Virus record (IMG/VR): IMGVR_UViG_3300030109_004085
Span: 19,882-83,881 of that record
Strand: one strand, 5' to 3'
DNA: 64,000 nt
From: a virus
Shown here piece by piece: positions 7,678-16,347 of the stretch. Numbering within the stretch: the first letter of the stretch is position 1; each line of letters begins with the position of its first letter. The position numbers were made by a program, and so were the translations under genes. The notes beneath the pieces are model-generated. The model did not search any database. It had not been told where the DNA came from and worked only from the letters and a program-made list of their open reading frames with translations.

Positions 7678-10600
7678 TTATCCTAACAATCTTAGATTTC
7701 TTTTAATCGATCGAGTTGAAAAACCCCACGCAGGGTCATAATCCAACTTACCCATGTAAGGACGGTTCAGATGAATCCTGTCCTTGCCCTCAACTATACC
7801 CCAACATCGGAACTTTGTCAAGGCAGAATTGGAATCAATTACCTCCACAATCCAATAAGGTTTACCGTTTTTCGTTTTCTTGCGAATGATCTCGCGTGGG
7901 ATAAACCACACAAGCCCCAACTCTGGATCGTAATCCGAAATCGCCGGAATGTAATATTCATCCAGCTTTTGCTGGACCTCCGGAGTTACAACCAACGACA
8001 TAGGAAAGATTCCAGTGATTGTCGTTAGATTCTCGATTTCTTCCGCCGAAGTGAAGTCGCCTTCGTCCTTGTACTTGTCAATGTTTTCATTGAACTTCTT
8101 GCGGTTGTAGACTCTATCGACCGCGACAGCGGACCAATAATGTTTGCGGCCCGTAAAGCGGTCATCCATTAGACTATTCATTGCACCTGAGCGAACCAAG
8201 CAATCCAATGCTTTCTTATTTAGCTTGCTGTATACAATGTCGTCGTGGAATAGAAACTCCTCGATATTCGCGAACGGACGGTTGTCGACAATCTGCTGGA
8301 TCGCTGCGTCACCTAGCCCCTTCAAGCCCGCAAGAGGCTGAATAAGCTTGCGGTCATCATCGGGATCGATCTCCCAAACAAATGATGAGCGGTTTACGTC
8401 TGCCTTCTCGATAAAGAAGCCGTTCTGCTTCGCGATATTAATTGCCTTTTCCTTTCGCTTCTCGGGCTCCTTGTCCAAGAATGAAGCCATCCACTCTACC
8501 GGGTAATAATTCCATAGCCACGCGCATTGGAACGAGATAGCCGAATATGAAATAGCGTGAGACTTGTTGAAGCCATACCCGGAGAAGTATTCAAACCTCT
8601 CCCACATATCCTCGGCTTCGCGTTGGCGAATCCCCTTCTCCACGCAACCGTTGATAAACTTCTGCTTGAGTTGGTTCTTAACTCGTGCTCCCTTACCCGT
8701 TCCCTTCTTCGTTAGCACCTTACGAAGCATATTGCCTTCGTCTAGGCTTAGATCCTTGCCGAGCTTGTGGGCGAGCAATGCAATCTGTTCCTGGAAGATA
8801 AGGAACCCGTAAGTTTCCTCCGTAACATCCTTAATATGATGATTCATGTAATCAATCTCGTCTGCGTTCTCCTTAGCTTGAATATACTGCTCGTGAACAT
8901 TTGCCGATAGAGGACCCGGACGATAAATGGAGGTAATAGCGGAAATGTCAACTAAGCTCTTGGGTTTTACGTTCGAACAGAATTCCTGTGCCCGCCCTTC
9001 GGTAAACTGAAAAATTCCCGCGAAATTGCCCTTCTGAAAAACATTCTTATACACCGCTTGATCGTCAAAATCAATCACGTCCGGATGGAGGTGCTTGTTG
9101 TAGAAAGCCTGAACATCCTTGAATGTCGGCTCTGGAATATTATGATGCCGAACAAGAATGTGACGGACCGCACCTTCGATCATCCGAAGCGTGGAGAGTC
9201 CCAACAAATCAAACTTAATAAACCCGAGCGGTTCCAAGTGACGAAGGTTTTGACCTTCTGCCCACGGAGACTGGCGAACACCACCTGAACTAATAATTGG
9301 CATATGCTCGTTTAGGTCGTCTGCAATCAAAACACCCCCCGCGTGACGGGAGCAGGAACGAACCTGACCCACAAGCGCCTCAACGTGTGTTTTGATATGC
9401 GGATGCTTTACAAGGAACCCGCGGAGGGACGGAGATAGTTCCATAACCTCCTGCCAAGTCGGATTGTATACACCAGCCTTGATACCGTGCTTTGCCTTTG
9501 CAGCAGGCGTTGCCTCAAAGATCATCTGAGAAGTAACTTTGTTTACCTCGATAAACGGAACCCCATAGAACTTTGAAATGTCCTTAATCAGCGACTTCAG
9601 TTGCAGCGTGTTCCAGTTAGAGATCGGAACCACCGAGTTCTTGCCCCATTCGTCCATTAGAAGTTCTTTAAGTTCCATAGGCTCTGCGACATCATAATCA
9701 ATATCGGGGTAATCCGTTGCATCCTTACGAAGGAATCTCTCAAAAAGAAGTCCGTACTTAATAGGATCAATCTGCGTGATTCCAAGAACATAAGCCACCA
9801 GCGAACCCGCAGCAGAGCCGCGGCCAGGACCAGTCAACTGAACTTCGTTTGCCTTGTCTGAGATAGCCTTCATAGTCAAGAAGTATTTACTAAATCCTCG
9901 GTCATCGATAACATCCAACTCCATCTTGAGCCGGTCTGTGTATTCTTTGTTCTCATGCAGATCACGCTGACGCAATCCCTCTAAAGAATAGTTTACCAAA
10001 GCTGAGGTAGCCGTGAACCCTGCTGGAACCACAAAGTCTGGAAGTTTCACGGTCGTGTCCGGGACAAAGTCTTCAACCCGGTTGAAGGCAATGTTATGAG
10101 TCTCAGTGATGGAGTTCATTACCAACTCATCATCATACTCGTGTCCACCGACCTTTGAATAATACTTATAGGCATCCCACATTTGGTTGCCGTTCTTCGG
10201 ATACAGCTCGTATCCAATCTCTTCAACTCCCTCGGGGAGTTCCGTATTGTCCTCGGCCCAAGCAGGAGTTCCCTTGCCAAGCCAGCCAAGCCGCTTGTAC
10301 AACTCTCGGTCCTTCCAGGCTTCGGTGTTTGGATAATGACTATCCGCAGTAGAAATGAGCGTAATATCAAACTCTTTGCATACCTTAATAATATACTGGT
10401 TTAATTCATGTTGCTCTGGAATGTTGTTCCATTGAAGCTCCCCATACCAGCGATCACCGAAGATCTCCACAAAGCGACGACTGGTTTCGCGCATCGCCTC
10501 CATAACAGCTTCGGACCCTTCTTCTCGGTTAGCCCAATAGTTTCCTGCATACGGACCACCCAAACAGGCTGAGGATGCAATCACACCTTCCGAATACTTG

Positions 10601-11118
10601 TCCAGAAGCTTGTAATCCACACGAGGATAACGATAGAAGTTCTCTTCCTTGTAGGACTCAGAGATCAACTTGAATAGATTGTTCAATCCTGTCTGACTCT
10701 GAGCCAGAAGGACCAAATGACGGCGACGATTGATAACAGACTTCACAGCCTTCTTAGAGGCTTCTTCGTCCTCCACGGTCGCACCAGAGGTGTCCCCCGC
10801 CTTGGCCAGCGTCTTAGCTAGTTTAGCGTCTGCCTTGATGCGATCATACTCCTTTTGCCATTCCTCAATAGAAGGTAAGAAATAAGCTTCAACACCAAAG
10901 ATAGGCTTGAAGTCCTTGCCTTCTGCCTTCATCTTCTTCCAATGAAGAAACTGGTGTGAGAACCCATTCATGTTCCCGTGGTCTGTGAGTGCGAGAGCTT
11001 CGCCTCCATTCTCATAGCAGAAATCCATATGCTCATCGGGGTATCCGATAGCATCAAAAATGGAACCCGCCACAGAGTGAGCGTGAAGTCCAACAAAAGG
11101 TATCTTTTTATCCGTCAT
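7678..11118 (-). CDS. dnaE: DNA polymerase III alpha subunit (family C)
   Basis: This is a full-length (1146-residue) bacterial-type replicative polymerase. An N-terminal PHP domain is visible (LHAHS, 11-15; LTDHGN, 44-49). The family C palm carries GPGRGSAAGS (430-439), the first two catalytic aspartates in PDIDYD (471-476) and a third in FDLLGL (Asp637). A helix-hairpin-helix segment follows near residue 890 (GLKGLGDAAI), and a C-terminal part fits the OB/beta-binding region. The PHP motif residues look at least partly retained. Family C polymerases are uncommon in T4-like phages, which normally use family B. A separate family A polymerase is at 23420-24607, so the division of labour is an open question. 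High confidence. Confidence 0.96.
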   Translation of the reverse strand: MTDKKIPFVGLHAHSVAGSIFDAIGYPDEHMDFCYENGGEALALTDHGNMNGFSHQFLHWKKMKAEGKDFKPIFGVEAYFLPSIEEWQKEYDRIKADAKLAKTLAKAGDTSGATVEDEEASKKAVKSVINRRRHLVLLAQSQTGLNNLFKLISESYKEENFYRYPRVDYKLLDKYSEGVIASSACLGGPYAGNYWANREEGSEAVMEAMRETSRRFVEIFGDRWYGELQWNNIPEQHELNQYIIKVCKEFDITLISTADSHYPNTEAWKDRELYKRLGWLGKGTPAWAEDNTELPEGVEEIGYELYPKNGNQMWDAYKYYSKVGGHEYDDELVMNSITETHNIAFNRVEDFVPDTTVKLPDFVVPAGFTATSALVNYSLEGLRQRDLHENKEYTDRLKMELDVIDDRGFSKYFLTMKAISDKANEVQLTGPGRGSAAGSLVAYVLGITQIDPIKYGLLFERFLRKDATDYPDIDYDVAEPMELKELLMDEWGKNSVVPISNWNTLQLKSLIKDISKFYGVPFIEVNKVTSQMIFEATPAAKAKHGIKAGVYNPTWQEVMELSPSLRGFLVKHPHIKTHVEALVGQVRSCSRHAGGVLIADDLNEHMPIISSGGVRQSPWAEGQNLRHLEPLGFIKFDLLGLSTLRMIEGAVRHILVRHHNIPEPTFKDVQAFYNKHLHPDVIDFDDQAVYKNVFQKGNFAGIFQFTEGRAQEFCSNVKPKSLVDISAITSIYRPGPLSANVHEQYIQAKENADEIDYMNHHIKDVTEETYGFLIFQEQIALLAHKLGKDLSLDEGNMLRKVLTKKGTGKGARVKNQLKQKFINGCVEKGIRQREAEDMWERFEYFSGYGFNKSHAISYSAISFQCAWLWNYYPVEWMASFLDKEPEKRKEKAINIAKQNGFFIEKADVNRSSFVWEIDPDDDRKLIQPLAGLKGLGDAAIQQIVDNRPFANIEEFLFHDDIVYSKLNKKALDCLVRSGAMNSLMDDRFTGRKHYWSAVAVDRVYNRKKFNENIDKYKDEGDFTSAEEIENLTTITGIFPMSLVVTPEVQQKLDEYYIPAISDYDPELGLVWFIPREIIRKKTKNGKPYWIVEVIDSNSALTKFRCWGIVEGKDRIHLNRPYMGKLDYDPAWGFSTRSIKRNLRLLG

Positions 11119-11974
11119 TAATTTTTCCTCTTCTGTACATTATCTTTTTAGATGGTCGCTTCATGCGCTTGCCGAGCGGCGACCCTAGTAAATTAGCATA
11201 CCCAGCCCAGGTTGTCAAGTCAAAAAACTCTTCAATCTCTTGATCGTTGCTAGTGGGCCCTCCACCGAACACATCTTCAAGATTATACTTTAGGGACACC
11301 AATCGTTCCTCGGGGGGTAACTTCTCTGTTGGGATGGCCTCTCCATCGGTTGACTTCCAAACCGAAGCATTTGTGGTTATTGTGTGTTTTGCTCTGCGCC
11401 ACTCTTCTGGTTCCATAACAAATGAGATAGGATATCCGTCCCTTACAGTCTTGCCTTTGTGCGAAAAGTAGAATGTTTTCTTTTTTTGCACCTTGGCCCG
11501 ATGTTTAAGTAGTTCTTTTGGGTCCAGCATTCCCAAAGGAAAGGAAACGTAATAAGCAGCCGGTGTTGTCCAGCGCGAGAACATGCGCATAACCCAAAAA
11601 CATACATTTGCGCCATAAATGGTGGACCAAGCGTAGTTGTCGACCCTGTCTCTATGTTTCGGGTGAATAGGAACATAATAAATGGGAACTTCCAAATGAT
11701 TGGGACTGCCCCAGTTTTTGAACGCACCTTGCTCCACAGAACGCATATCTGTCGCGTATTCACCAATGCGATGGCGGATAAGAGGGGCAATGTCGTCGTT
11801 TGCAACAATCCAAATAGAATTGCACCCAACGTGGATGCATTCAAAGATAGCCGATTCCAATGCGGTGTAGTTTGGAGCAACAGGTATAAGAGAAGAGTCC
11901 CATTCCATACCAAACTCGGAGGTCATTCCTGCGACTGGAATAATGCCCGGTAGGTTTTCTTTACTACGGCTCAT
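11108..11974 (-). CDS. Nucleotidyltransferase-like (GT-A fold) protein, degenerate
   Basis: This is a 288-residue protein. Its N-terminal pattern (GIIPVAGMTSEFG, then LIPVAP, then SAIFECIHVGCNSIWIVAND) follows the layout of sugar-nucleotide transferases: a nucleotide loop, a Pro-Val strand, a helix and a beta strand. The usual GGxGTR loop is replaced by AGMTSEFG, so the activity may be altered or lost. Residues 90-170 are aromatic-rich (YYVPIHPKHRDR, VCFWVMRMFSRW). It overlaps the polymerase start by 11 bases and is itself overlapped by the next upstream gene, so it is in the replication transcript. The fold call is moderate; the substrate is unknown. Confidence 0.55.
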   Translation of the reverse strand: MSRSKENLPGIIPVAGMTSEFGMEWDSSLIPVAPNYTALESAIFECIHVGCNSIWIVANDDIAPLIRHRIGEYATDMRSVEQGAFKNWGSPNHLEVPIYYVPIHPKHRDRVDNYAWSTIYGANVCFWVMRMFSRWTTPAAYYVSFPLGMLDPKELLKHRAKVQKKKTFYFSHKGKTVRDGYPISFVMEPEEWRRAKHTITTNASVWKSTDGEAIPTEKLPPEERLVSLKYNLEDVFGGGPTSNDQEIEEFFDLTTWAGYANLLGSPLGKRMKRPSKKIMYRRGKINDG

Positions 11975-12695
11975 GCAGGACTATTCTATCATCCAAATCT
12001 TCTGTTGTCTCGAAATAAAAGTTTCTTTTGCTTATGTGACGGTCGCTATGACTTAACTTTAAGTATTCTTTGTTGTTTCGCTTGAGCTTCATTTGCTTTA
12101 TTTTTCTTTCCAAAAGCAAGCGCACAATGGTGTCGGAATAATCAAAGTTTTTGATGTCTTGGGCGTCAATGATACTTGTTGCTAAAAAGTCCTTGAAATC
12201 TCCGGTTGAATTCCTATCAACTCGGTTGGTTCTTATGGTTCTGAACTCTTTAACGAACGAATCGTGGGGCTTGACGATAATATCGTGCCCTAGCTTGGAA
12301 CCTACTGTAATATCAAAGTAATCTTTAACAATGTAATCGTTAATGGTCTGATCCACGCCATCAAAATAGCAGTTTTCAAGGTCAAAAATATGAAGGAACT
12401 TAAACTCGACTAGAATCTTGGTGTTTCCCTTTGTAATAATCTTTAATTTGTCGTCTTCCATTCCGATAGTTTGAATATCAAACGGAACAGGAAGTTTGGA
12501 TTTCATTCCAAGTTCAAATATGCCGTTATACCAGTTGCTTTTTACATCTTCATAACGAAAGAAATGAACAAAAGGTCTTTGCTCATCATTGACGATTAGG
12601 TGGTAGTTCTTTTTGTTCGCGAATGTAATCGCTTCTTCCCGCCAGCCAATCACAACGTTGGGAAGTTTGATTTGTATAGGTGAAAGCCCAGTCAT
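11964..12695 (-). CDS. Hypothetical protein
   Basis: This is a 243-residue protein without a recognised motif. It is rich in aromatic and charged residues, with alternating strands in the first half (NYHLIVND, TKILVEFKFLHIFDL) and a basic helix near residues 190-210 (ERKIKQMKLKRNNKEY). Its stop overlaps the start of the nucleotidyltransferase-like gene by 11 bases, which suggests translational coupling and perhaps a joint function. The ATG at 12695 is followed by a clean reading frame to the stop. I cannot name a function. Confidence 0.6.
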   Translation of the reverse strand: MTGLSPIQIKLPNVVIGWREEAITFANKKNYHLIVNDEQRPFVHFFRYEDVKSNWYNGIFELGMKSKLPVPFDIQTIGMEDDKLKIITKGNTKILVEFKFLHIFDLENCYFDGVDQTINDYIVKDYFDITVGSKLGHDIIVKPHDSFVKEFRTIRTNRVDRNSTGDFKDFLATSIIDAQDIKNFDYSDTIVRLLLERKIKQMKLKRNNKEYLKLSHSDRHISKRNFYFETTEDLDDRIVLHEP

Positions 12696-12738
12696 ACTAC
12701 TAATGTAGCATAACCGGGCTTACAAGTCAAGTATTATT

Positions 12739-12972
12739 TTATAGAATGTTTTTTAGCGCTTCCTCAAGGAATGCGCGGAGAACATTTATATCTACATTTT
12801 GCTGGGCATCACTGATGGCACTGTCAAGTATCTCAAGAGTTCCGATTTCTGCTTCGTTTCTGCCGTATCTTTCGCCGGCAGTTCGCATATCGGGCTCTTC
12901 CTCTTCGGATACAGCACCAAGCCCCAACTCTTCCTTAATAATCTCTTGTAATCTTGCTTTTGTGATTTTCAT
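12739..12972 (-). CDS. Small protein with N-terminal IIKEE tag (copy 1)
   Basis: This is a 77-residue acidic protein. Residues 1-16 (MKITKARLQEIIKEEL) are almost identical to the start of its upstream neighbour (13293-12985) and similar to the start of the protein at 51617-52060. The remainder (SEEEEPDM..) is helical, ending EALKNIL. The tag contains IKE followed by E, matching the [LI]xE rule of T4 gp21-type prohead proteases, and such a protease is encoded at 52064-52663. I infer that this is an internal head protein targeted to the prohead and trimmed there; direct evidence is lacking. It is transcribed with the neighbour from the motif at 13323. Confidence 0.65.
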   Translation of the reverse strand: MKITKARLQEIIKEELGLGAVSEEEEPDMRTAGERYGRNEAEIGTLEILDSAISDAQQNVDINVLRAFLEEALKNIL

Positions 12973-12984
12973 TTTATGCCCCTA

Positions 12985-13293
12985 CTATAGATTAGCTATA
13001 TATTCATCAAAGAACTTATCACCCATGCTTCGAACGGAGGCAAAATCGGCGCCCATGGCACCTTGTTTTCCGAGAGCTTGATAAATCTTCTTGCCGGAAT
13101 ACTTGGTCGCCTCTACATAGTCATCGTATGGGATACTGTTTGGATCGAGGCCGCGGGCGGCAAGGTACTCATCGTATTCACGCATCTCGTCGCGGTCGAC
13201 AAGAGGAAGTTCCGTCTGTCCTTCAAGTTCCTCGGACACAGCTGCAATCTCTTCCTTAATAATCTCTCTTAGTTTTGCTTTTGTAATTCTCAT
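12985..13293 (-). CDS. Small protein with N-terminal IIKEE tag (copy 2)
   Basis: This is a 102-residue protein beginning MRITKAKLREIIKEEI. I chose the ATG at 13293 because a good Shine-Dalgarno sequence (AAGGAG) lies 9 bases before it and the tag starts there, although the frame is open up to 13560; the longer reading would overlap the GroES-like gene. The body is acidic and helical with a repeated AARGLDPN and YDEY/YDDY flavour, and it has no cysteine. The tag-sharing neighbour downstream suggests a tandem duplication of the tag with different cargo. An internal capsid protein is my inference. Confidence 0.7.
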   Translation of the reverse strand: MRITKAKLREIIKEEIAAVSEELEGQTELPLVDRDEMREYDEYLAARGLDPNSIPYDDYVEATKYSGKKIYQALGKQGAMGADFASVRSMGDKFFDEYIANL

Positions 13294-13322
13294 GGCTTTA
13301 TAATCTCCTTTTGCCGACAACT

Positions 13323-13329
13323 TAAATAG
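13323..13329 (-). promoter_or_regulatory. Putative late promoter motif
   Basis: ACTATTTAA on the minus strand, 30 bases before the ATG of the IIKEE-tag gene at 13293 and between it and the GroES-like gene. It gives the two tag genes their own late-type promoter outside the structural region. Confidence 0.5.
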
Positions 13330-13333
13330 TTGT

Positions 13334-13612
13334 TTAATCGGATAAAATCCCAATAACATGGTTTTCTTTAATGACCGTGAAGGTTTCGCCATTATGGTCA
13401 ATGTCTCGCAACATATGAGCCTCCACAACCAACCGCAGTCCAAATGCCCATAGGACGTTGTTTGAAGTGGTATGAGCTTGTCGTAGCTCCACAACCGCAA
13501 ACGGTGATTCAACAGATCGGTAATCCTGTGGAAGCAAGATTCCGCTGTCTTCTGATTCATTATCCTCTACGGTTCTAACGTAAAGGTAGTTATTTACTGG
13601 TACAAAGTTCAT
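13334..13612 (-). CDS. GroES-like co-chaperonin
   Basis: This is a 92-residue protein of the GroES/T4 gp31 kind. The first strand FVPVNNYLYVRTVE, the mobile-loop-like EDSGILLPQDYRS (about 21-33) and the C-terminal FTVIKENHVIGIL match the Cpn10 layout. The usual hydrophobic tripeptide of the mobile loop appears as ILL (25-27). GroES caps host GroEL, and phage versions help fold the capsid protein. No GroEL is in the window, so host GroEL is the likely partner. It lies 8 bases after the IscA-like gene and in the same operon as the ribonucleotide reductase. The fold call is good despite low sequence conservation. Confidence 0.8.
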   Translation of the reverse strand: MNFVPVNNYLYVRTVEDNESEDSGILLPQDYRSVESPFAVVELRQAHTTSNNVLWAFGLRLVVEAHMLRDIDHNGETFTVIKENHVIGILSD

Positions 13613-13620
13613 TTTATCTC

Positions 13621-13929
13621 CTAGCTAAATGACATTCCGCAGCCACACGTTGAATTGGCGTCGGGGTTTCTAAACACAAATCCATGTTGTTGTAGTCCAG
13701 ATTGGTAATCCACCGTCGTATTCTTCAGTATGTCTGCGCTATGTGGATCAATATACACCTTCACGCCGGGAATGTCAAGCTTAATATCTTCTTCATCTAT
13801 TTCCTCGGTAAAAGCTAAAGTATAAGTGAACCCACTACAACCGCCGCCCACAACAGCAACACGGATGATTTCTTCTTCTTCTACACCTTCCTTCAGATAC
13901 TCCTTTGCGCTCGCTGTAAATTCTATCAT
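13621..13929 (-). CDS. A-type iron-sulfur carrier (IscA/ErpA/HesB family)
   Basis: This is a 102-residue Fe-S scaffold or carrier protein. The three conserved cysteines are present: Cys31 in GGGCSGFTY, and Cys95 and Cys97 in STCGCGMSF. Length and end are typical of the family. It would deliver clusters to apo-proteins in the cytoplasm. The gene follows the ribonucleotide reductase by one base, so the clients may be connected to DNA or nucleotide metabolism. HesB-like genes are known as auxiliary genes in marine phages. High confidence in the family, unknown client. Confidence 0.93.
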   Translation of the reverse strand: MIEFTASAKEYLKEGVEEEEIIRVAVVGGGCSGFTYTLAFTEEIDEEDIKLDIPGVKVYIDPHSADILKNTTVDYQSGLQQHGFVFRNPDANSTCGCGMSFS

Positions 13930-13930
13930 G

Positions 13931-16345
13931 TTATCCGCACTTTGCGTAGCCGCACACCGTGCAAGTCACGCAACCCTCAACATATATTAGGCCATCGGCA
14001 TCACACTCAGGACAAGTCTTTTCAGTTGCTTCTTGTCCATCGGGAATGTAATTCTTAAGGATACGAGCGATACACTTTGAGAACGAGAACATATCAGAGT
14101 CCTTGTCTTTTTGTAATTGCTCTACAACATACTGAATGTTTGCTCCGTGGCGCAGGCCAAGTGAAATCATACGAGTGAAGGCGCTATGGTTTGCGTTGTC
14201 AAATACCTTAACGAGGTCCTTGATGATAACAGTATCACCATTTGTACCGACGCGCAAGTCATAAATAGAATTTACAGTTTTTCGTGGGTTCTTAACAAGA
14301 ACTCCCTTTGCTTTGCCTCTCGGAATCTCGATAAGGTTTGAAAGTCCTCCCATGACCTCGTACGGCTTGTCGCCAAGAAGTCCGACCATAACAACCCACT
14401 TTTCACCCTTAATGGTGGTATGGTGGATATTACACTCCAACTCCAAGGGACGCTTTGGCGCCCGGTGTTGAGGGAATGTCTCTTCCGCTTCTTTATCGTC
14501 CTCGGTCAACAAAACACCAGTTCGGGAACCATCAACATATACAGTGATGCCCTTGAGTCCCATTTCCCAGCCTTGCTGATATAATTTGCCAACAACTTCC
14601 GGGGCGGTGCCCTTTGGAAGGTTGATTGTGGAACTAATAGAATGATCAATAGACTTTTGAATTGCCGCCTGAATGGCCACTCGCTGTGACCAGTCGATAG
14701 AATCGGACTCCACAAAGAAATCTGGAATGTCTTCAGTTTCTAATAATTTAAGATACTCGCGGACATTGTGATGGAACACCTTATATTCCAACCAACGATC
14801 TCCTAGCTCATCTACAAAGTCAGGCGTGACATCTGTCTCATTATGCGACAGTTTGCGGCGGCGAATGTAGTAGTTCTTAAATACGGGCTCCAAACCAGAT
14901 GAAGTCTGTGACATAATAGAAACAGAACCAGTAGGAGCGTTCGTCAGAATAGAAATGTTACGACGACCATGAGTTTGAATTAAAGCCTGTATTTCATCGG
15001 GAAGGCGCTGGATGTAGGCGTTGTTGCTTTCCAGTTCCCAATCAAATACCGGGAATGCTCCACGCTCTTGTGCAAGGTAGCAACTTTCAGTGTAAGCGGT
15101 GTCTCTAACGGTCTCATAGATTTTATCAATCAAAGCCAAAGCCTCGTCTGAGTCATAGGCAAGGTTCATTCGAGCGATAGCGTCTGCAAGACCGTGAGTC
15201 CCAAGACCAGTTCTGCGGCCATTTGCGGCTGCATTATAAAGTTTAGTCCATAGTTCCTTTTCATCATCTGAATCGGCAACGGCGCGGATGTTTTCTAACT
15301 TTTCTAGCTCCAATTCCACAAGGTTGTCTGAAAGTCGCATACCAACAGCCGCTATCTCCTGCAGTTTGTTATAATCAAACACCGCGAGGTCCGTAAAGGG
15401 CTCCAAAACAAGATGCTTGAGATTCAGAGAAATAAGACGACAAGAATCATAAGCAGAAAGTGGGATTTCTCCACAGGGGTTGGTAGTCTTCGTTTGAAAC
15501 TGTGGATAAGAGTGTGCCGGTAGGTTATTGATGATATTATCCCACATAAGAAGTCCGGGCTCTGCCGTCTTAGTGGCTGACTCTACAATGTCGTTCCAAA
15601 GCTCTACGGCGTTGATAGAGCTAATATGCGTTGGAGTCTCGGCATCTACCGGGAAACGAAGTGTAAACTCCTCTCCGTCCCTCACAGCCTCCATAAAGTC
15701 GTCTGTAATCTTTACAGAAACGTTGGCGCCCGTAACCTTAGTCAGATCGTGCTTCATCTTTACAAATTCTTGAATGTCCGGGTGACGAACGTCCATAGAA
15801 ATCATAAGGGCTCCCCGACGACCATTCTGTCCGATCATCCGACAAACGTAAGAATAAAAATCAGCAAAAGACCAAGCCCCAGTTGTAGTGCGAGCAGAGT
15901 TGTTAACGGGAGCACCCTCGGGGCGCAAATCAGAAATATCAAGCCCAACCCCACAACGGCGCTTAAACAAGTTAGCAATGTCTTTGCCAGCATCCATAAT
16001 AGAAGAAATGGAGTCTTTAGGATTCTCCACGACAACGCAGTTAGATAGTGATACATTAACATAATCATTTCCAATCCCCATCATGGGCGAACCCTGTGGG
16101 ACAATATATTTGAAGTCCTTTAAGTAAGAGTAGATTTCTGATTCAGTCGGGTGGTCTCCACCGAACTTTTCTTCCATCCGAGCGAATTCGCTAGCGATGC
16201 GGAGATGCATCTCATCGGGGGTCTTTTCAACATAATTCCCCTTATTGTCGCGAAGACAATATTTCGTCATAAAAACGTTTGTTGCGAGTTCATCGCCATC
16301 AAAATAATCGAGCGTGGCCTCTCTTACTTCACCTTCATTATACAT
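13931..16345 (-). CDS. nrdJ: Ribonucleotide reductase, class II (adenosylcobalamin-dependent)
   Basis: This is an 804-residue reductase that makes deoxyribonucleotides. The active-site loop NPCGEIPL (289-296) holds the thiyl cysteine Cys291 and Glu293; Cys103 (SLSNC) and Cys302 (DSCRLISLNL) are the likely redox pair. The C-terminal CPEC..CxxCGYAKCG cluster (last 30 residues) is the hallmark of monomeric/dimeric B12-dependent NrdJ. There is no accompanying small (NrdB) subunit gene, as expected for class II. It therefore needs host cobalamin, common for marine bacteria. It starts 2 bases downstream of the helicase stop in the replication transcript. High confidence. Confidence 0.95.
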   Translation of the reverse strand: MYNEGEVREATLDYFDGDELATNVFMTKYCLRDNKGNYVEKTPDEMHLRIASEFARMEEKFGGDHPTESEIYSYLKDFKYIVPQGSPMMGIGNDYVNVSLSNCVVVENPKDSISSIMDAGKDIANLFKRRCGVGLDISDLRPEGAPVNNSARTTTGAWSFADFYSYVCRMIGQNGRRGALMISMDVRHPDIQEFVKMKHDLTKVTGANVSVKITDDFMEAVRDGEEFTLRFPVDAETPTHISSINAVELWNDIVESATKTAEPGLLMWDNIINNLPAHSYPQFQTKTTNPCGEIPLSAYDSCRLISLNLKHLVLEPFTDLAVFDYNKLQEIAAVGMRLSDNLVELELEKLENIRAVADSDDEKELWTKLYNAAANGRRTGLGTHGLADAIARMNLAYDSDEALALIDKIYETVRDTAYTESCYLAQERGAFPVFDWELESNNAYIQRLPDEIQALIQTHGRRNISILTNAPTGSVSIMSQTSSGLEPVFKNYYIRRRKLSHNETDVTPDFVDELGDRWLEYKVFHHNVREYLKLLETEDIPDFFVESDSIDWSQRVAIQAAIQKSIDHSISSTINLPKGTAPEVVGKLYQQGWEMGLKGITVYVDGSRTGVLLTEDDKEAEETFPQHRAPKRPLELECNIHHTTIKGEKWVVMVGLLGDKPYEVMGGLSNLIEIPRGKAKGVLVKNPRKTVNSIYDLRVGTNGDTVIIKDLVKVFDNANHSAFTRMISLGLRHGANIQYVVEQLQKDKDSDMFSFSKCIARILKNYIPDGQEATEKTCPECDADGLIYVEGCVTCTVCGYAKCG

Positions 16346-16347
16346 TG

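Noticed and set aside
13294-13560. Longer N-terminus for the second IIKEE-tag protein
   Set aside because: The extra 89 residues overlap the GroES-like gene; the ATG at 13293 has a good AAGGAG site and begins the tag.
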